From contig JAEUII010000379.1 in NCBI GenBank assembly GCA_016795145.1, positions 1 to 33,441 on the forward strand: a stretch of 33,441 bases of DNA, read 5' to 3'. Positions 7,685-17,700 of the stretch are shown here, one piece after another. The notes under the pieces are model-generated. The model did not search any database. It was not told the origin of the DNA and saw only the letters and a list, made by a program, of their open reading frames with translations. Position 1 is the stretch's first letter. Every line of letters starts with the position of its first letter. The stretch comes from Planctomycetaceae bacterium (GTDB taxonomy: Bacteria > Planctomycetota > Planctomycetia > Planctomycetales > Planctomycetaceae). Both the position numbers and the translations under genes were made by a program.

Positions 7685-10600
7685 TCAGTTTGTATTCACC
7701 GACGGCACAGGGCTAGCCATCAAAGGCAAATCGTTGGGATCTTCCGAATCTGGTTCTGCCGGCGCTTCGGTCTTCAATCGATGAGCAAGAACCTGATCGC
7801 GATAGGCTCGCAGCGGACTGACTAGAGCAGAATTCACAAATCGGCGACGCAGCCGAAAATCCTCGTCCGTCAAACCACAGTGCGAGGACAACTCAGCCAT
7901 TTGATCCAGAGCCAGGTTCACAACGCGAACGGACTGATCCACATCGTTCTGAACGCGAACCGCAGATCGTGGTTCCCAGGCCGTTCGAGCTTCCCAGCGT
8001 TCGATCAGCTTTTGAACGAGTGCATTCAGGCAGTCATACCGATCCTGTTCATTGGGAATCAGCGTTGGGTGATGTACCAGCTGGTCGATGGATGAAATGA
8101 CCGGTCGTACGGAAGCATCGGAAGGAGTTGTAAAGAACACAATATGAAGCCGATGACGGAACTCGTCGCTGATTGAAGGATGTTGGGTCATCTCATGCAG
8201 CCGCACGATTTCGTAATGAGCAAAGTGGCTCATCAGCGGCTCACCGGCCCGGGCAAATCGCTCCAGCTTCTGGATTTCCGGCATGGCATCCGAGGACTGA
8301 GTGGTGGCCATCGTCAGTGCTTTACCAAGCTCAACGAAGTAGTCCTTGCGAATTTCATCCAGCGGATGAGCGGTCTTCACGAGCTTGCCATCTTCGATAT
8401 GTTCCATCGGCGGACGCGGGCTTCGCTGCATCTCCATTCGAAGAGACTTGCGGTAGGTCCACGGCTGATCCGGCATCCCGGCCAGGATTTCCAGCTGCTG
8501 CGTCACTTCGGAAAGTCGTCGCTTCGCTTCTTCATGGGCAGGACCAACCGGAACGGCTGAAGCCAGTTGCATCTGATGAGGAGCAAACACCATCCGGATT
8601 TCTTCAGTCTTGTTTCCATGGCGGGCAATCTCACCAGGCAACGTCATAACAAAATGTCCGTTGCTGATCGTGATGGCATGTGGGCGAGGGTCCTGGCTAA
8701 ACAGTCCCAGCTTGTCTCGAGCATCCACCAGGGGCAGCACGGCCACTTGAGACCAGTCCCAGCCCGTCGATGCAATCTCACGCTGAACATGATCGCGCTG
8801 AAGTCGGCTGAGCAGATCCGGATCGATCAGCCTCTCGGCATCGGAAGCAATCAGCAGCACTTCTCCTGGCACCGTTTGGATGGCGCCGGCATTGTTGAAC
8901 ACGTTGAGCAGCGTGGAGAGCGTTTCCTTCAGCGGTTCCGCTCCCAACTGGTTCTGACGGAATCGCTGACAGAAGACACCGCTCGGTGACATCCTGGATT
9001 TTGCAGCTTCGTAAAACTCCTGCGTCATCTCCGACGGCGTTGACGCAAACTGCATGGGCGATGTTGCAGCGACGACGACATCAAACTGTTTCAGGCTGCG
9101 ACGGCGAAGCGCTAGAAGCGACGGTTCATGGCGAATGGTGATGCGAGAATCATTCACTGGCGAATCAGGTTGGTTCTGCCATGTGAGCTGCCGTACGAGT
9201 TCCGTCAACGCGGAGTTCGAGCGGACGGCGACGATCTCGCGAATCGGGAAGTGACTCACCGTACGCAGGCAAACACCCGTCTCATCACCCAGCAACAGAA
9301 TTCGGTCGGGGTGCGGATGACTAACGAACCCAAACACGGCGGGAAGGATGTCTTCCGGCGGCTGAGGAACGACTGTTGTGTCCGTGCTGATTCGTCCAAG
9401 CGAAACACCATTTCGGCGGATCTCCAGAAGCTGGTTGTTCTGACGCCAGACAGACAGATCCCCTTCGCTCGATTTCATTTCAGCAAGCAGGCGGCTTGAA
9501 TCCGAATACGGAATGAGATCGCGTTCCAGACCACGCTGAGCCGCCGCGGTCGTTCGATCTGAGAACATCAGCGACGCAGTTCGTGTGAACGATGGACGTG
9601 CCAACAGCGTCACCATCAAACAGGCGGCTGCAATCCCAACGGTTCGCCATTGATCCCATGCAATTCGCTTCTGCTTCGCTGCACTGTCTGCAAAGCTCTT
9701 CATGACATCCGGCAGACTGACCAGGATCAGTCCGATTGCCGACATCATCAGTGCCGAAAAGCCTCGTGAAACCAGGATCAGTCCCAGGGCACTGCCCGCA
9801 AGGAGACTCAAAATCGTCACGCGCGACATGCCTGCGGAAGTTTGACGAGCCGCAACAAACGACGGCATCGCTGCACAAGCCAGAACAATGCCCCACTGCA
9901 AACCTCGAATCAGGCCCATCATAATGGCGGATTCCTGTTGACCGGCCGTGTTCAGATTCCATGCCGCAAGGGAGTTAAACAACAACGGAAAACACGCAAT
10001 CGCCACGAGATTCAACGAAATCCCTGGCGGCAACAACCACGGATACCTGGCGCCAACTCGCTGTCGAAGTCGAAGAATGCATGAGGCAATCATCGATCCG
10101 ATCAACAGTCCGGGAACATTCGCCGGAATGATGCGAGCCAGCATGTTCGACATGGCCAGCATCAGTATTCCCGTACCGATCAGGCTCAGTGCGATAACCC
10201 GTGAACCCGCGGCACGCTGTAGGGTCGCAGGAAGAAAAGGCATGGCGGAGACCCGCGGCAGCAGGATCTGAATCAGCCAGCGAACAGCAATCGTCAGTAC
10301 CATCAACGTGCCAACCGTGTAGGCCAGCGGCAGTGAGATCCAAAAATGCGGAAGCAGAACAATCGCCGAACAACCAACGGCGGAAGTTTCATCCGTCCAG
10401 CGCGACCAGTCAGTGCCGGTTTCATGAAACGCAAGGCTCAACGCGGTGGTGAGAGCGACCATCAAGGCCGGAAACGCAAAGACAAGAACCGGTGCCAGCG
10501 GGAACGTCGATGGGATCGTTTCGCAGCCTGCCAGCAAAGTCGAATTGAGCAGTGATGGCAATAGCCAGCATCCTGCCATGACTGTCAAACCCATCGCTGA

Positions 10601-10828
10601 CGAAGCGATCAAGGCGGCGGTGCGAGTCTGTCGCAACTCGTGGATGCCGGATCGCATTGTGTCAACAATCAGAAACCCGGCGGCATAGCCAAGCATCAGC
10701 ATCAGCAGCGACGCAGGCGACGCACCGCACAGGCCGATCCAGCAAATGCACAACTGGCCAAGTACTGCGCTGACAACAGAGCGACTGGACCAGCGACAGA
10801 TTTCGCGTGTGAGACGAGCAAAATTCAC
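7685..10828 (-). CDS. Polytopic membrane protein with degenerate spermidine-synthase-like domain
   Basis: The protein has 1047 residues. The N-terminal ~415 residues contain roughly a dozen hydrophobic segments. They are followed by a soluble part of spermidine-synthase-like (Rossmann methyltransferase fold) type: RILLLGDETG at about 509-518 in the position of the GGGDG nucleotide loop, EIVAVRSNSAL at the next strand, FDVVVAATSP as the later strand, and FYEAAKSRMSPSGVFCQRF, the usual C-terminal landmark. The loop glycines and the acidic residue at the end of strand 2 are not conserved, so aminopropyltransferase activity is doubtful. The last ~300 residues are soluble, helical and unassigned. 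The start is GTG at 10828, chosen because it opens just before a basic segment and the first membrane span. Genes with this architecture are known in planctomycetes and other bacteria, with unclear function. Confidence 0.75.
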   Translation of the reverse strand: MNFARLTREICRWSSRSVVSAVLGQLCICWIGLCGASPASLLMLMLGYAAGFLIVDTMRSGIHELRQTRTAALIASSAMGLTVMAGCWLLPSLLNSTLLAGCETIPSTFPLAPVLVFAFPALMVALTTALSLAFHETGTDWSRWTDETSAVGCSAIVLLPHFWISLPLAYTVGTLMVLTIAVRWLIQILLPRVSAMPFLPATLQRAAGSRVIALSLIGTGILMLAMSNMLARIIPANVPGLLIGSMIASCILRLRQRVGARYPWLLPPGISLNLVAIACFPLLFNSLAAWNLNTAGQQESAIMMGLIRGLQWGIVLACAAMPSFVAARQTSAGMSRVTILSLLAGSALGLILVSRGFSALMMSAIGLILVSLPDVMKSFADSAAKQKRIAWDQWRTVGIAAACLMVTLLARPSFTRTASLMFSDRTTAAAQRGLERDLIPYSDSSRLLAEMKSSEGDLSVWRQNNQLLEIRRNGVSLGRISTDTTVVPQPPEDILPAVFGFVSHPHPDRILLLGDETGVCLRTVSHFPIREIVAVRSNSALTELVRQLTWQNQPDSPVNDSRITIRHEPSLLALRRRSLKQFDVVVAATSPMQFASTPSEMTQEFYEAAKSRMSPSGVFCQRFRQNQLGAEPLKETLSTLLNVFNNAGAIQTVPGEVLLIASDAERLIDPDLLSRLQRDHVQREIASTGWDWSQVAVLPLVDARDKLGLFSQDPRPHAITISNGHFVMTLPGEIARHGNKTEEIRMVFAPHQMQLASAVPVGPAHEEAKRRLSEVTQQLEILAGMPDQPWTYRKSLRMEMQRSPRPPMEHIEDGKLVKTAHPLDEIRKDYFVELGKALTMATTQSSDAMPEIQKLERFARAGEPLMSHFAHYEIVRLHEMTQHPSISDEFRHRLHIVFFTTPSDASVRPVISSIDQLVHHPTLIPNEQDRYDCLNALVQKLIERWEARTAWEPRSAVRVQNDVDQSVRVVNLALDQMAELSSHCGLTDEDFRLRRRFVNSALVSPLRAYRDQVLAHRLKTEAPAEPDSEDPNDLPLMASPVPSVNTN

Positions 10829-11106
10829 GGAGGCATCCTTGCCGACAGGTTTCTCCGGAACCCACGAAAGCGAAACCGGCCCGGTCAGTTGGCCCGTTAT
10901 GCCCCTTCGATAAGATCCGGCTCAACGACGGGGGAACGAAACGCTCCACCGTCCGACGATTTTCGTGTTTTTTACCGGATCTCAGGGAATTGCCTCAAGA
11001 CCGAAGGACATTCTGCCGGTCCATCGCGCTTCCCAGTCATTCGGGCTCACGAAACATCTGAAAATACTGTCAATTCCGCTGAACTCGGCACGGGGAGCCG
11101 GAACGC
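10829..11106. promoter_or_regulatory. Divergent intergenic region between the membrane protein gene and thrC
   Basis: These 278 bases separate two divergently transcribed genes, so promoters for both must lie here or close by. I cannot point to confident -35/-10 boxes. A GGGGAG at about 11092-11097, nine bases before the thrC ATG, is its likely ribosome-binding site. There is no attenuator, riboswitch or repeat that I recognise. Confidence 0.45.
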
Positions 11107-12354
11107 ATGCATACCTCACTCACCTGTTCACTCAATGGCGAAGTACACAATCTGCACGAATTGCAGGGACTAAGCCGAGCAGGCAAGCCGCTGCTGGCAG
11201 GTTACGATCTCGCTGCACTCAAGGGGCACTGGACGCCGGATGCTGTGCGAGCACGTTCCGAACGATCGATGTGGCGGTTCCATGAAGTTCTGCCCGTGGA
11301 CTCCGTTGAAGAAGCCGTGACGCTCGGCGAAGGAATGACTCCGTTCCTGCCCTGTCTGCCTCGGGGTCCCTTCGCTGAATTCGATTCGCTGTACGTGAAA
11401 GACGAAAGCTTCAATCCGACTCAGAGCTTCAAGGCTCGGGGAATGTCCACCGCGATCACTCGCGCGGCGGCCCTTGGAGTCACCTCCGTCGCGCTGCCTT
11501 CCGCTGGAAACGCCGCAGGAGCTGCCGCTGCCTACGCCGCTCGGGCCGGAATGAAGTGCGTGATCTTTGTTCCCGAAGATACTCCACCAGCCAACATCCT
11601 GGAGTCAGCCTGTGGCGGTGCCAGGGTTGTGCTTGTGAATGGTCTGATCAGTGACTGCGGTCGACTCTGTCGCGCGGCATGTGATCGCTTCGGATGGTTT
11701 GATTTGTCGACTCTGAAGGAACCCTTCCGCCTGGAAGGCAAGAAGACGATGGGGTACGAGCTCGCCTTCGATCTTGCCGAAACGCGACGCACGAAGACTC
11801 TTCAGCTTCCCGACGTCATCCTGTATCCCACGGGTGGTGGCACGGGTTTGATTGGCATGTGGAAAGCGTTTGATGAAATGGAACAGCTCGGCTGGATCGG
11901 CCCCGCGCGACCACGCATGGTCGTCGTTCAGGCCGAAGGCTGTGCACCGATCGTCAAAGCTTTCCACGATGATGCCACATCTGCGCCGATGTTCCCGAAT
12001 GCACAGACGATCGCGTCCGGACTTCGAGTTCCCGCGGCCGTGGGTGACTTTCTGATGCTCGACTGTCTTCGACGCAGTCATGGAACGGCAATCACGGTCA
12101 CCGACGACGAACTCATGCAAGGCGTCCACGAACTTGCCCGCCTTCAGGGCTTCCACTGCGCCCCCGAAGGCGGAGCCGTCTGGATGGCGGCTCGCAAACT
12201 GCGCGAAACCGGCTGGATCCGCCGCGAAGAAACCGTCGTCCTCTTCAACACCGGAGCCGCCGTCAAATACAACCACCTCCTGCGCTGCGACGACGCTTTG
12301 AAGGTGGATCACAAAGCACCGGATGTGCTGGACAGGCTGGAGCGGACTTTGTGA
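11107..12354 (+). CDS. thrC: Threonine synthase (PLP-dependent)
   Basis: The 415-residue cytoplasmic enzyme should convert O-phosphohomoserine to threonine. It is a fold-type II PLP protein: LGEGMTPF at 74-80, the PLP lysine in DESFNPTQSFKARGM (Lys109), PSAGNAAGAAAAYAARAG, which binds the substrate carboxylate, EGKKTMGYELA at 210-220 (typical of threonine synthases), and the phosphate loop PTGGGTG at 241-247. FNTGAAVKYNH closes the C-terminus. An N-terminal zinc-binding CxxC, seen in some archaeal-type enzymes, is absent, although the SLTCSLNGE opening resembles it in part. Related threonine dehydratases lack the KKTMGYE segment. Transcribed alone and divergent from the large membrane protein gene. 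Confidence 0.92.
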   Translation: MHTSLTCSLNGEVHNLHELQGLSRAGKPLLAGYDLAALKGHWTPDAVRARSERSMWRFHEVLPVDSVEEAVTLGEGMTPFLPCLPRGPFAEFDSLYVKDESFNPTQSFKARGMSTAITRAAALGVTSVALPSAGNAAGAAAAYAARAGMKCVIFVPEDTPPANILESACGGARVVLVNGLISDCGRLCRAACDRFGWFDLSTLKEPFRLEGKKTMGYELAFDLAETRRTKTLQLPDVILYPTGGGTGLIGMWKAFDEMEQLGWIGPARPRMVVVQAEGCAPIVKAFHDDATSAPMFPNAQTIASGLRVPAAVGDFLMLDCLRRSHGTAITVTDDELMQGVHELARLQGFHCAPEGGAVWMAARKLRETGWIRREETVVLFNTGAAVKYNHLLRCDDALKVDHKAPDVLDRLERTL

Positions 12355-12603
12355 CCAGGGACGGAAAGGACGTGAGGGACGGAAGTCTGAAGTGGCTTAG
12401 CGATCATTCGTGTTGTGGCGTTGTGAACCGGATCTGGCCTCCGGTCTGGCGCGAGGCATTCGTTCGTGAACGCGAGATCTCTGGACCATTCCTCGATAAC
12501 GCGGGTTCGTAAGAAGTCGCGATCGTCTACAAGCAGTTGGCCGATGCTCGGCAGAGCACGTGGGAACGACGCAGGAGTGCGGGAGCTTTTTGTCGGAGCG
12601 AAG
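12355..12603. other. Intergenic region with a short GGGACG repeat
   Basis: The 249 bases between convergent thrC and the small receiver-like gene begin with a run of related units (AGGGACGGAAAGGACG, then TGAGGGACGGAAG) at 12357-12385. No ORF, tRNA or clear terminator is visible. A small palindrome CGTTCGTGAACG lies near 12460. Confidence 0.5.
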
Positions 12604-12942
12604 CTATCGGTTCAGCATACCTGAAATCTGGGCGACAAATTGTCCTCGCGGCATGACGGAACCGAAGCCGGCGGTTTTGGCGGCGTTGAGCTTTTCAATG
12701 TGGACGTGGGGTCCGAAGGCGATGGACCGGGCGAGTACGTCGGGGTGCATTTTCCGGGCGAGGACTGATGGATCACCGTTGGCCGTGTTAAGGTCCAGGC
12801 AGACCAGTGTGTCGGGTTCCTGGAGAGCTCCTGCCAGAGCTTCAATGTCTGTTCCAGACTGAAACTCATGGCTGCCTGCTGAAGCGGCTCCGCTGACAGC
12901 GCTGTAGAGCATCAGGTCGGTTGAGAACAGTACGATTCGCAT
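12604..12942 (-). CDS. Small protein resembling a CheY-type receiver fold, function unknown
   Basis: This 112-residue protein has alternating hydrophobic strands and helices like a receiver domain: MRIVLFSTDLML (strand 1), then DTLVCLDLNT (strand 3 with an acidic end near residue 50), SIAFGPHVHIEKLNAAKTAGFGSVMPRGQF (strand 4/helix 4/strand 5 region). Only part of the acidic pocket is evident: the usual pair of acidic residues after strand 1 is replaced by STD, and a conserved lysine after strand 5 is not seen. It is therefore likely a pseudo-receiver that does not accept phosphate. It is 50 bases downstream of the LRR/TPR lipoprotein gene on the same strand. The assignment rests on pattern only. 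Confidence 0.6.
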   Translation of the reverse strand: MRIVLFSTDLMLYSAVSGAASAGSHEFQSGTDIEALAGALQEPDTLVCLDLNTANGDPSVLARKMHPDVLARSIAFGPHVHIEKLNAAKTAGFGSVMPRGQFVAQISGMLNR

Positions 12943-12992
12943 AACGAAGCCCGATGAAGACTCAGCGAGACGGCCAATGACGGCATTCAGAC

Positions 12993-14297
12993 TTAGCGAC
13001 TCAGAGATCGTGAGACGGTTCGCACCGGACGATTGGCTGGTTCGATGACCATCGGGTTTGATGAATCTGCCAGTCCGCTTTGTGAGGCTCGAAGCTGGCT
13101 CAACTGTCGCTGGATCTGATCGCGACGTTGCTGAGCGGCGAGCAGTGACGGATCCGCTTCCACAGCATCGTCAAAGTACTTCTCGACATGCTTCAGCGAG
13201 TTTTCATACACGATCACGCCGACGTGGTAGCGAGCTTCCGCTTCATCCACGGCCTGCGAAAAATGCTCGAGCGCTGCGTCGGGCTGTCCGATGCGAGCCA
13301 GAGCTTCTCCGAGTGCGAAGTGGATTTCCCGGTCGTCTGGATTGGCCACTGAAGCCGTCGCCAGCACTTTCGCCGCTGAAGCCCACTGGCCTTTCTCTGA
13401 ATAAATCTGAGAGAGATGAACGGCAAGATGAGGCTGCAGCTCGGCCAGCTGCGTGACCTGGTCCAGTTGTCTCGCGGAAACAAATCCGTCCAGCGCTGGT
13501 GAAGGAGCGGGTTCGGAAAGCAGCGGCAGTCGAGACTGATGCCCGGTTTGTGATGTCTGCGGATCTGCCTGAGCCACGATGAGACATTCGGGCAGAGATT
13601 CTTTCAGGCTCTTGATGCCATCTTCAGTGACGCTGGTATTAATCAGGCTCAAGCCGCGAAGGTTCTTGAGTCCTCGCAGATGTTCGAGCCCCGCGTCGCT
13701 GATGGAGGTGTTGTTTAAGGAGAGGTATCGAAGATCGTTCCACAACGCGATCGCCTGAAGACTGTCATCGGTCACGGAGGTGTTGGATGCGTCGAACAGG
13801 ATCAGCGTCGTGGGAAGTCCGCCGAGACCGGACGCGGAGATCTTCGTGCCCTTCAGCTTGAGTGCTCGCAGCGATTGGCACGACGTCAGAGCCGCGATCC
13901 CATCGTCATCGACCGATGTGCCTGTGAGATCAAGTTCGGTCAGAGTTGGAATTGCGGCGAGCAACCGAACGTCCTGATTTCCTGAGGACGTGAATGACAA
14001 ATCTGCTTCAGTGTATTGTCCCGCACCGTCAGTTCTGAGTCTCGCACCTCGCGATGACAGTGCATCCAGGGCCTGTTGCTCAGTCTGCGGAATTTCAGGC
14101 ACCGAGTTCATGGGCTCATTGAAGTTCGACTGTTCTGGCAGCGGAGCAACATGAGAAGTCGCAGCGTGTGATCTGGCAAACGCTCTGGACGGTCGAAGCG
14201 ACGGGCTTGAGCAGCCAGCGCAGAGCGATCCCGACAGGCCAAGAACTACGAGCCAATATCGCTGACGACGGTGAGATGTAGGGTATTTACCAGGCAT
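12993..14297 (-). CDS. Lipoprotein with leucine-rich repeats and TPR region
   Basis: The 434-residue protein starts with a lipoprotein signal peptide: basic RRQR, hydrophobic core, lipobox LCAGC with Cys29 as the expected lipidated residue. Residues about 97-245 are five or so leucine-rich repeats of the LTELDLTGTSVDDDGIAAL type, the form common in planctomycete proteins. After a proline-rich linker, residues about 290-390 form TPR-like helices (ALGEALARIGQPDAALEHF). The architecture suggests an envelope-anchored protein interaction scaffold. Its partner is unknown. The small receiver-like gene follows on the same strand; the large cadherin protein gene is divergent. Confidence 0.8.
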   Translation of the reverse strand: MPGKYPTSHRRQRYWLVVLGLSGSLCAGCSSPSLRPSRAFARSHAATSHVAPLPEQSNFNEPMNSVPEIPQTEQQALDALSSRGARLRTDGAGQYTEADLSFTSSGNQDVRLLAAIPTLTELDLTGTSVDDDGIAALTSCQSLRALKLKGTKISASGLGGLPTTLILFDASNTSVTDDSLQAIALWNDLRYLSLNNTSISDAGLEHLRGLKNLRGLSLINTSVTEDGIKSLKESLPECLIVAQADPQTSQTGHQSRLPLLSEPAPSPALDGFVSARQLDQVTQLAELQPHLAVHLSQIYSEKGQWASAAKVLATASVANPDDREIHFALGEALARIGQPDAALEHFSQAVDEAEARYHVGVIVYENSLKHVEKYFDDAVEADPSLLAAQQRRDQIQRQLSQLRASQSGLADSSNPMVIEPANRPVRTVSRSLSR

Positions 14298-14705
14298 CCG
14301 ATTGATTCCATTCTTGGCCGTTTCTCCTGCAATCCGGGCAGGGAGGCTTTTGTTAATTCGGCAGCTTCAGCGTGAAAGTCTGATGAAGAAGCGGCGGCCT
14401 TCAAAAATCGAAACACCCCTGGTGTGGTGGATGTGTTTTCGCGGTCGTTCCGAAAGAGCGGGATGTGCGAAGCGGAGTGGTTGCACGAGCGGCCGTGCTC
14501 ATCCAATGCCCCTACGCGATGTTCGCAGCTCAATGGGTCACTACGCCATCCATCACAATCGTTACAACGTGAATTCGAAGAACCGACGTTGCAGAACGTC
14601 AACATTCCTCAACCGCCAGCCTCCCCTTAATGAGCTAGGTTTACGTGTTCCATTTTGTGAACACCGCTGACAGTGCGCCTTTTAAGCCGCCAGGTTGATC
14701 CACTC
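14298..14705. promoter_or_regulatory. Divergent promoter region, no gene seen
   Basis: About 400 bases lie between the LRR/TPR lipoprotein gene (leftward) and the cadherin-domain gene (rightward). Open frames here on both strands have arginine/cysteine-rich, protein-unlike translations and no ribosome-binding site, so I see no gene. A GTG at 14673 in frame with the cadherin gene is a possible alternative start. No hairpin family member or operator palindrome was recognised. Confidence 0.45.
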
Positions 14706-17700
14706 ATGAATTCTGACTCCCACCCAGCCCGTCGATCTGTTGCTCGTCACGTACTTGCAATCGCCGCATGGCTTTTGTCCGTCGGCCTCACGTGGCCGCA
14801 CGTGACTGCTCAGGAATCCAGCAAAGAAGAAATCAGCACACTCAATTGGGAAGTGCAGGAGAATCGCGCGAAGGGTTTTGTCGTCGGAACTCTCCGCGAT
14901 CAGTTTCCAGCTGGCACGTCGTTCGAAATTCTGGCCGATCGTTCGTCAATTGGGTTCAGCGTCGATAAGTCGACCGGTGAAATCAGCGTCTCAAAACCTC
15001 AGGCATTGAACTACGAAAAGTCCAAGGTTGCGACACTTACCGTTCGAGCCGAAAAGACACTCGTTGAAGACAATGATCCGTATGCCGCTCAGTTCTCGTC
15101 ATCGCTGCTGGAAGAAGGAGTGAGCGCGGAGAAGCTGAAGGAGCTGAGTCACCGATCGCATACTGTCCGAATTCAGATTGACATTCTGGACGTGCCGGAA
15201 GCTGCGGAGATTTCGGAATCTGAGTTTATCGTCAAAGAAAACTCGCCTGCGGGTACGGCCGTCGGAACAGTCAAAGCAACCGACATGGATCGCGGAGAGA
15301 CCTTGCGATTCAACATTGTCGGAGGCAATCGTGATTCGATGTTCCGGATTGATCCTGTCACCGGCGAGATTAGTGTCGCTGAAGGACATTCACCAGATTT
15401 TGAAACGGCATTCCTTTTTGATTTGACGGTGTCAGTCACCGATAAGGATGACCTTGTTGGATTTGGACATAGCTTTGTCCGAGTGGCCAATCAGAACGAG
15501 TTGCCGGCAACACCAGAAGTTCGCACGGCCGCAGAACCCGCTTTGGTTAAGGGGCCGGAAGCGACTCCGGTGCCTCCAGTGAGCACGAGCGATAAGGCAG
15601 CGACCGGTTCAGACTCACTCCCGGCAAAGGGAGCTTCTCCTTCGAAGCAAGTCGACACATCTGTTGCGGAAACAAGTAAGTCAGGGAACAACAGCCCTCG
15701 AGGGCCTGGTCGCAAGATCATCCCGGCACCGCCAGTGGATCCGCCGTCCTTGAATGGCCCTGTTGTGGCGAAGACGGAAGCCGTTAAACAGCCGAACAAT
15801 CCAGCAGCAGGGGCAACTGCAGCAGGATCGACAGTGGCAGGATCATCAGTGGCAGCAGGACCAGATAAGAGCAACCCGAATGGACCTCAGTCAGAGGACG
15901 CGCAAGGCTGGAAGCCCGAACTCGCACTGGCTGCGAGCGGACATGAATCCAACAGTCTGAATCTTGGGGCTGGTGGCGAGAGCAGAAATCAACCGACGGT
16001 ACCGAATCCACCCGAGGCAGGTCGCATTACGACTCCCGGATCGATGAAGGTCAGTGCTCCGCAATCCGGAGTACAGAAGGCGGCCTGGATTCTGGCCATC
16101 TGTGTCATTCCAGGTTTGGCGGCAGCTGGCTACGTTTATTGGAAACAGCGAAAGTCAGCAGCCGTGCAGGAGGCACCGGTCGAAGAGGAAGCAAAACCAG
16201 AGGAAACAGGCAACGAGGCTTCGCTGGCCCAGGCTTTGCCTGCTGAAGCTGCTGATCAGGCAGAGCCGGCGAACGCCGAGCCATCGAAGGACGAATCCGC
16301 AAGTGCTGCCGGCAGGAAGGCACCATCCATCGCGGCACAGCTTGACGACGAGGGACCGTTTGATCCCGAGTCACTGCTGTCAGAGGACTACTTCGAGCCC
16401 GCCAGCAGTCGTTTCTCGCCGGCATCGCTCGACCCTGTGGCAAACGCAACACTCAACTCGATGAACGACGAGATTGAAGACACGCTCCGTCGAAACTTGT
16501 CCGAATTGCGGCGAGACCTCGCTGACTATCAGTCGGATTTTCGACCGGACCTGAGTCCTTCTCCAACATCTGCTTCGTTTGATGTGTCGGCCGAGAGTAC
16601 TCGATTTGATGCCCCGACGACGCCAGTTCCGGTTGGACTGCTGGCATCACAGGCCATCGATTCCTGGACTGAACGAAGCAGCGTGGAAAGTGAACCTGAT
16701 CGCTCAGAGGCATCGTTGTCGAATCAGGATTCGTCACTGTCCGTGATAGCAGAACAACGGACTTTGATTGTTCCGCAGATCCCATCCTCGATTCCTGACA
16801 TCAGCGAAGCAGGAGCAGACAGTGAACCGGAAAACACGGGTTCCTCCGCAGCATCAGCGCTGCGTTCGGAACTGGCTGAACTCTTCGAACTGCACTCCAA
16901 ATCCGGTGTGGCCCACGCAAGTTCATCGAATCCGAAGTCCGATCTGTCTGTTTCTGATTCAGGTCCCGGTCACACACACACTGAGTCGGCTGAAGAAGAC
17001 ACGTCAGCGCACGCTCCAACGGGAACGCCTTCACAGATTGCGGATGAAGAACATCGCAACTCGGTGGCTCGATATCTGAACTCGCTCCTGCAGAAGAAAG
17101 AAGACGAGGCACCCAGCGAACGCCGAAAGGCAAATATGCCTCACGGTGGCCCGGAACGCAGGAGCGCGGAGATTCAGAAGAAGGCTCCGAAATCCTTCAT
17201 TGAATCGTACCTCGAACAGCATGGCGGCAAGCTGCCGGATTCCGGATCGCTTCCTGTCACGACAGGTTCTTCGGCCACCACTTCAGCAAGTAACACCACG
17301 ACTCAGGAGCCTGATGTTCCCGCAATGCCGCCGATCCCCCGCGCACCGGTTGATGTCAGCTCGATCCGGGAACACATGACATCGTTCCGGGAAGTGGCCA
17401 CGCGATCTGTCGAACAAGCGCTTGCGTCTTATCAGATGAAGCAGGTCAAAGGACGACTGGCTCTGCGTACGATGCTGATTATTGCTCTGGTGTTTGTGAC
17501 CGGCATGATCTTCGCCGGAAATGCAGTGGGCATCATGGCGTTTCCGTCGCTCAACTATCTGATGGGGCTGGCGATCCTGCTTGCTCTCGGAGAGCTGTCG
17601 CTTCAAATGGTGACGTACTGGAAGACTCGCCGCGAAATGACCAGTGCAAGCCGTGCTGACAATGAGCGACGTTTCGAGGAGTCCTCAGAAACCGTTGGCT

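Noticed and set aside
7685..10828. Functional spermidine synthase
   Set aside because: The nucleotide-binding loop and the acidic residue after strand 2 are not conserved, and the protein is largely a membrane protein with extra domains; only the fold resemblance is claimed.
14302..14670. A 122-residue plus-strand ORF in the divergent region before the cadherin gene
   Set aside because: Arginine/serine/cysteine-rich composition, no ribosome-binding site and no family pattern; it overlaps a region expected to hold promoters.
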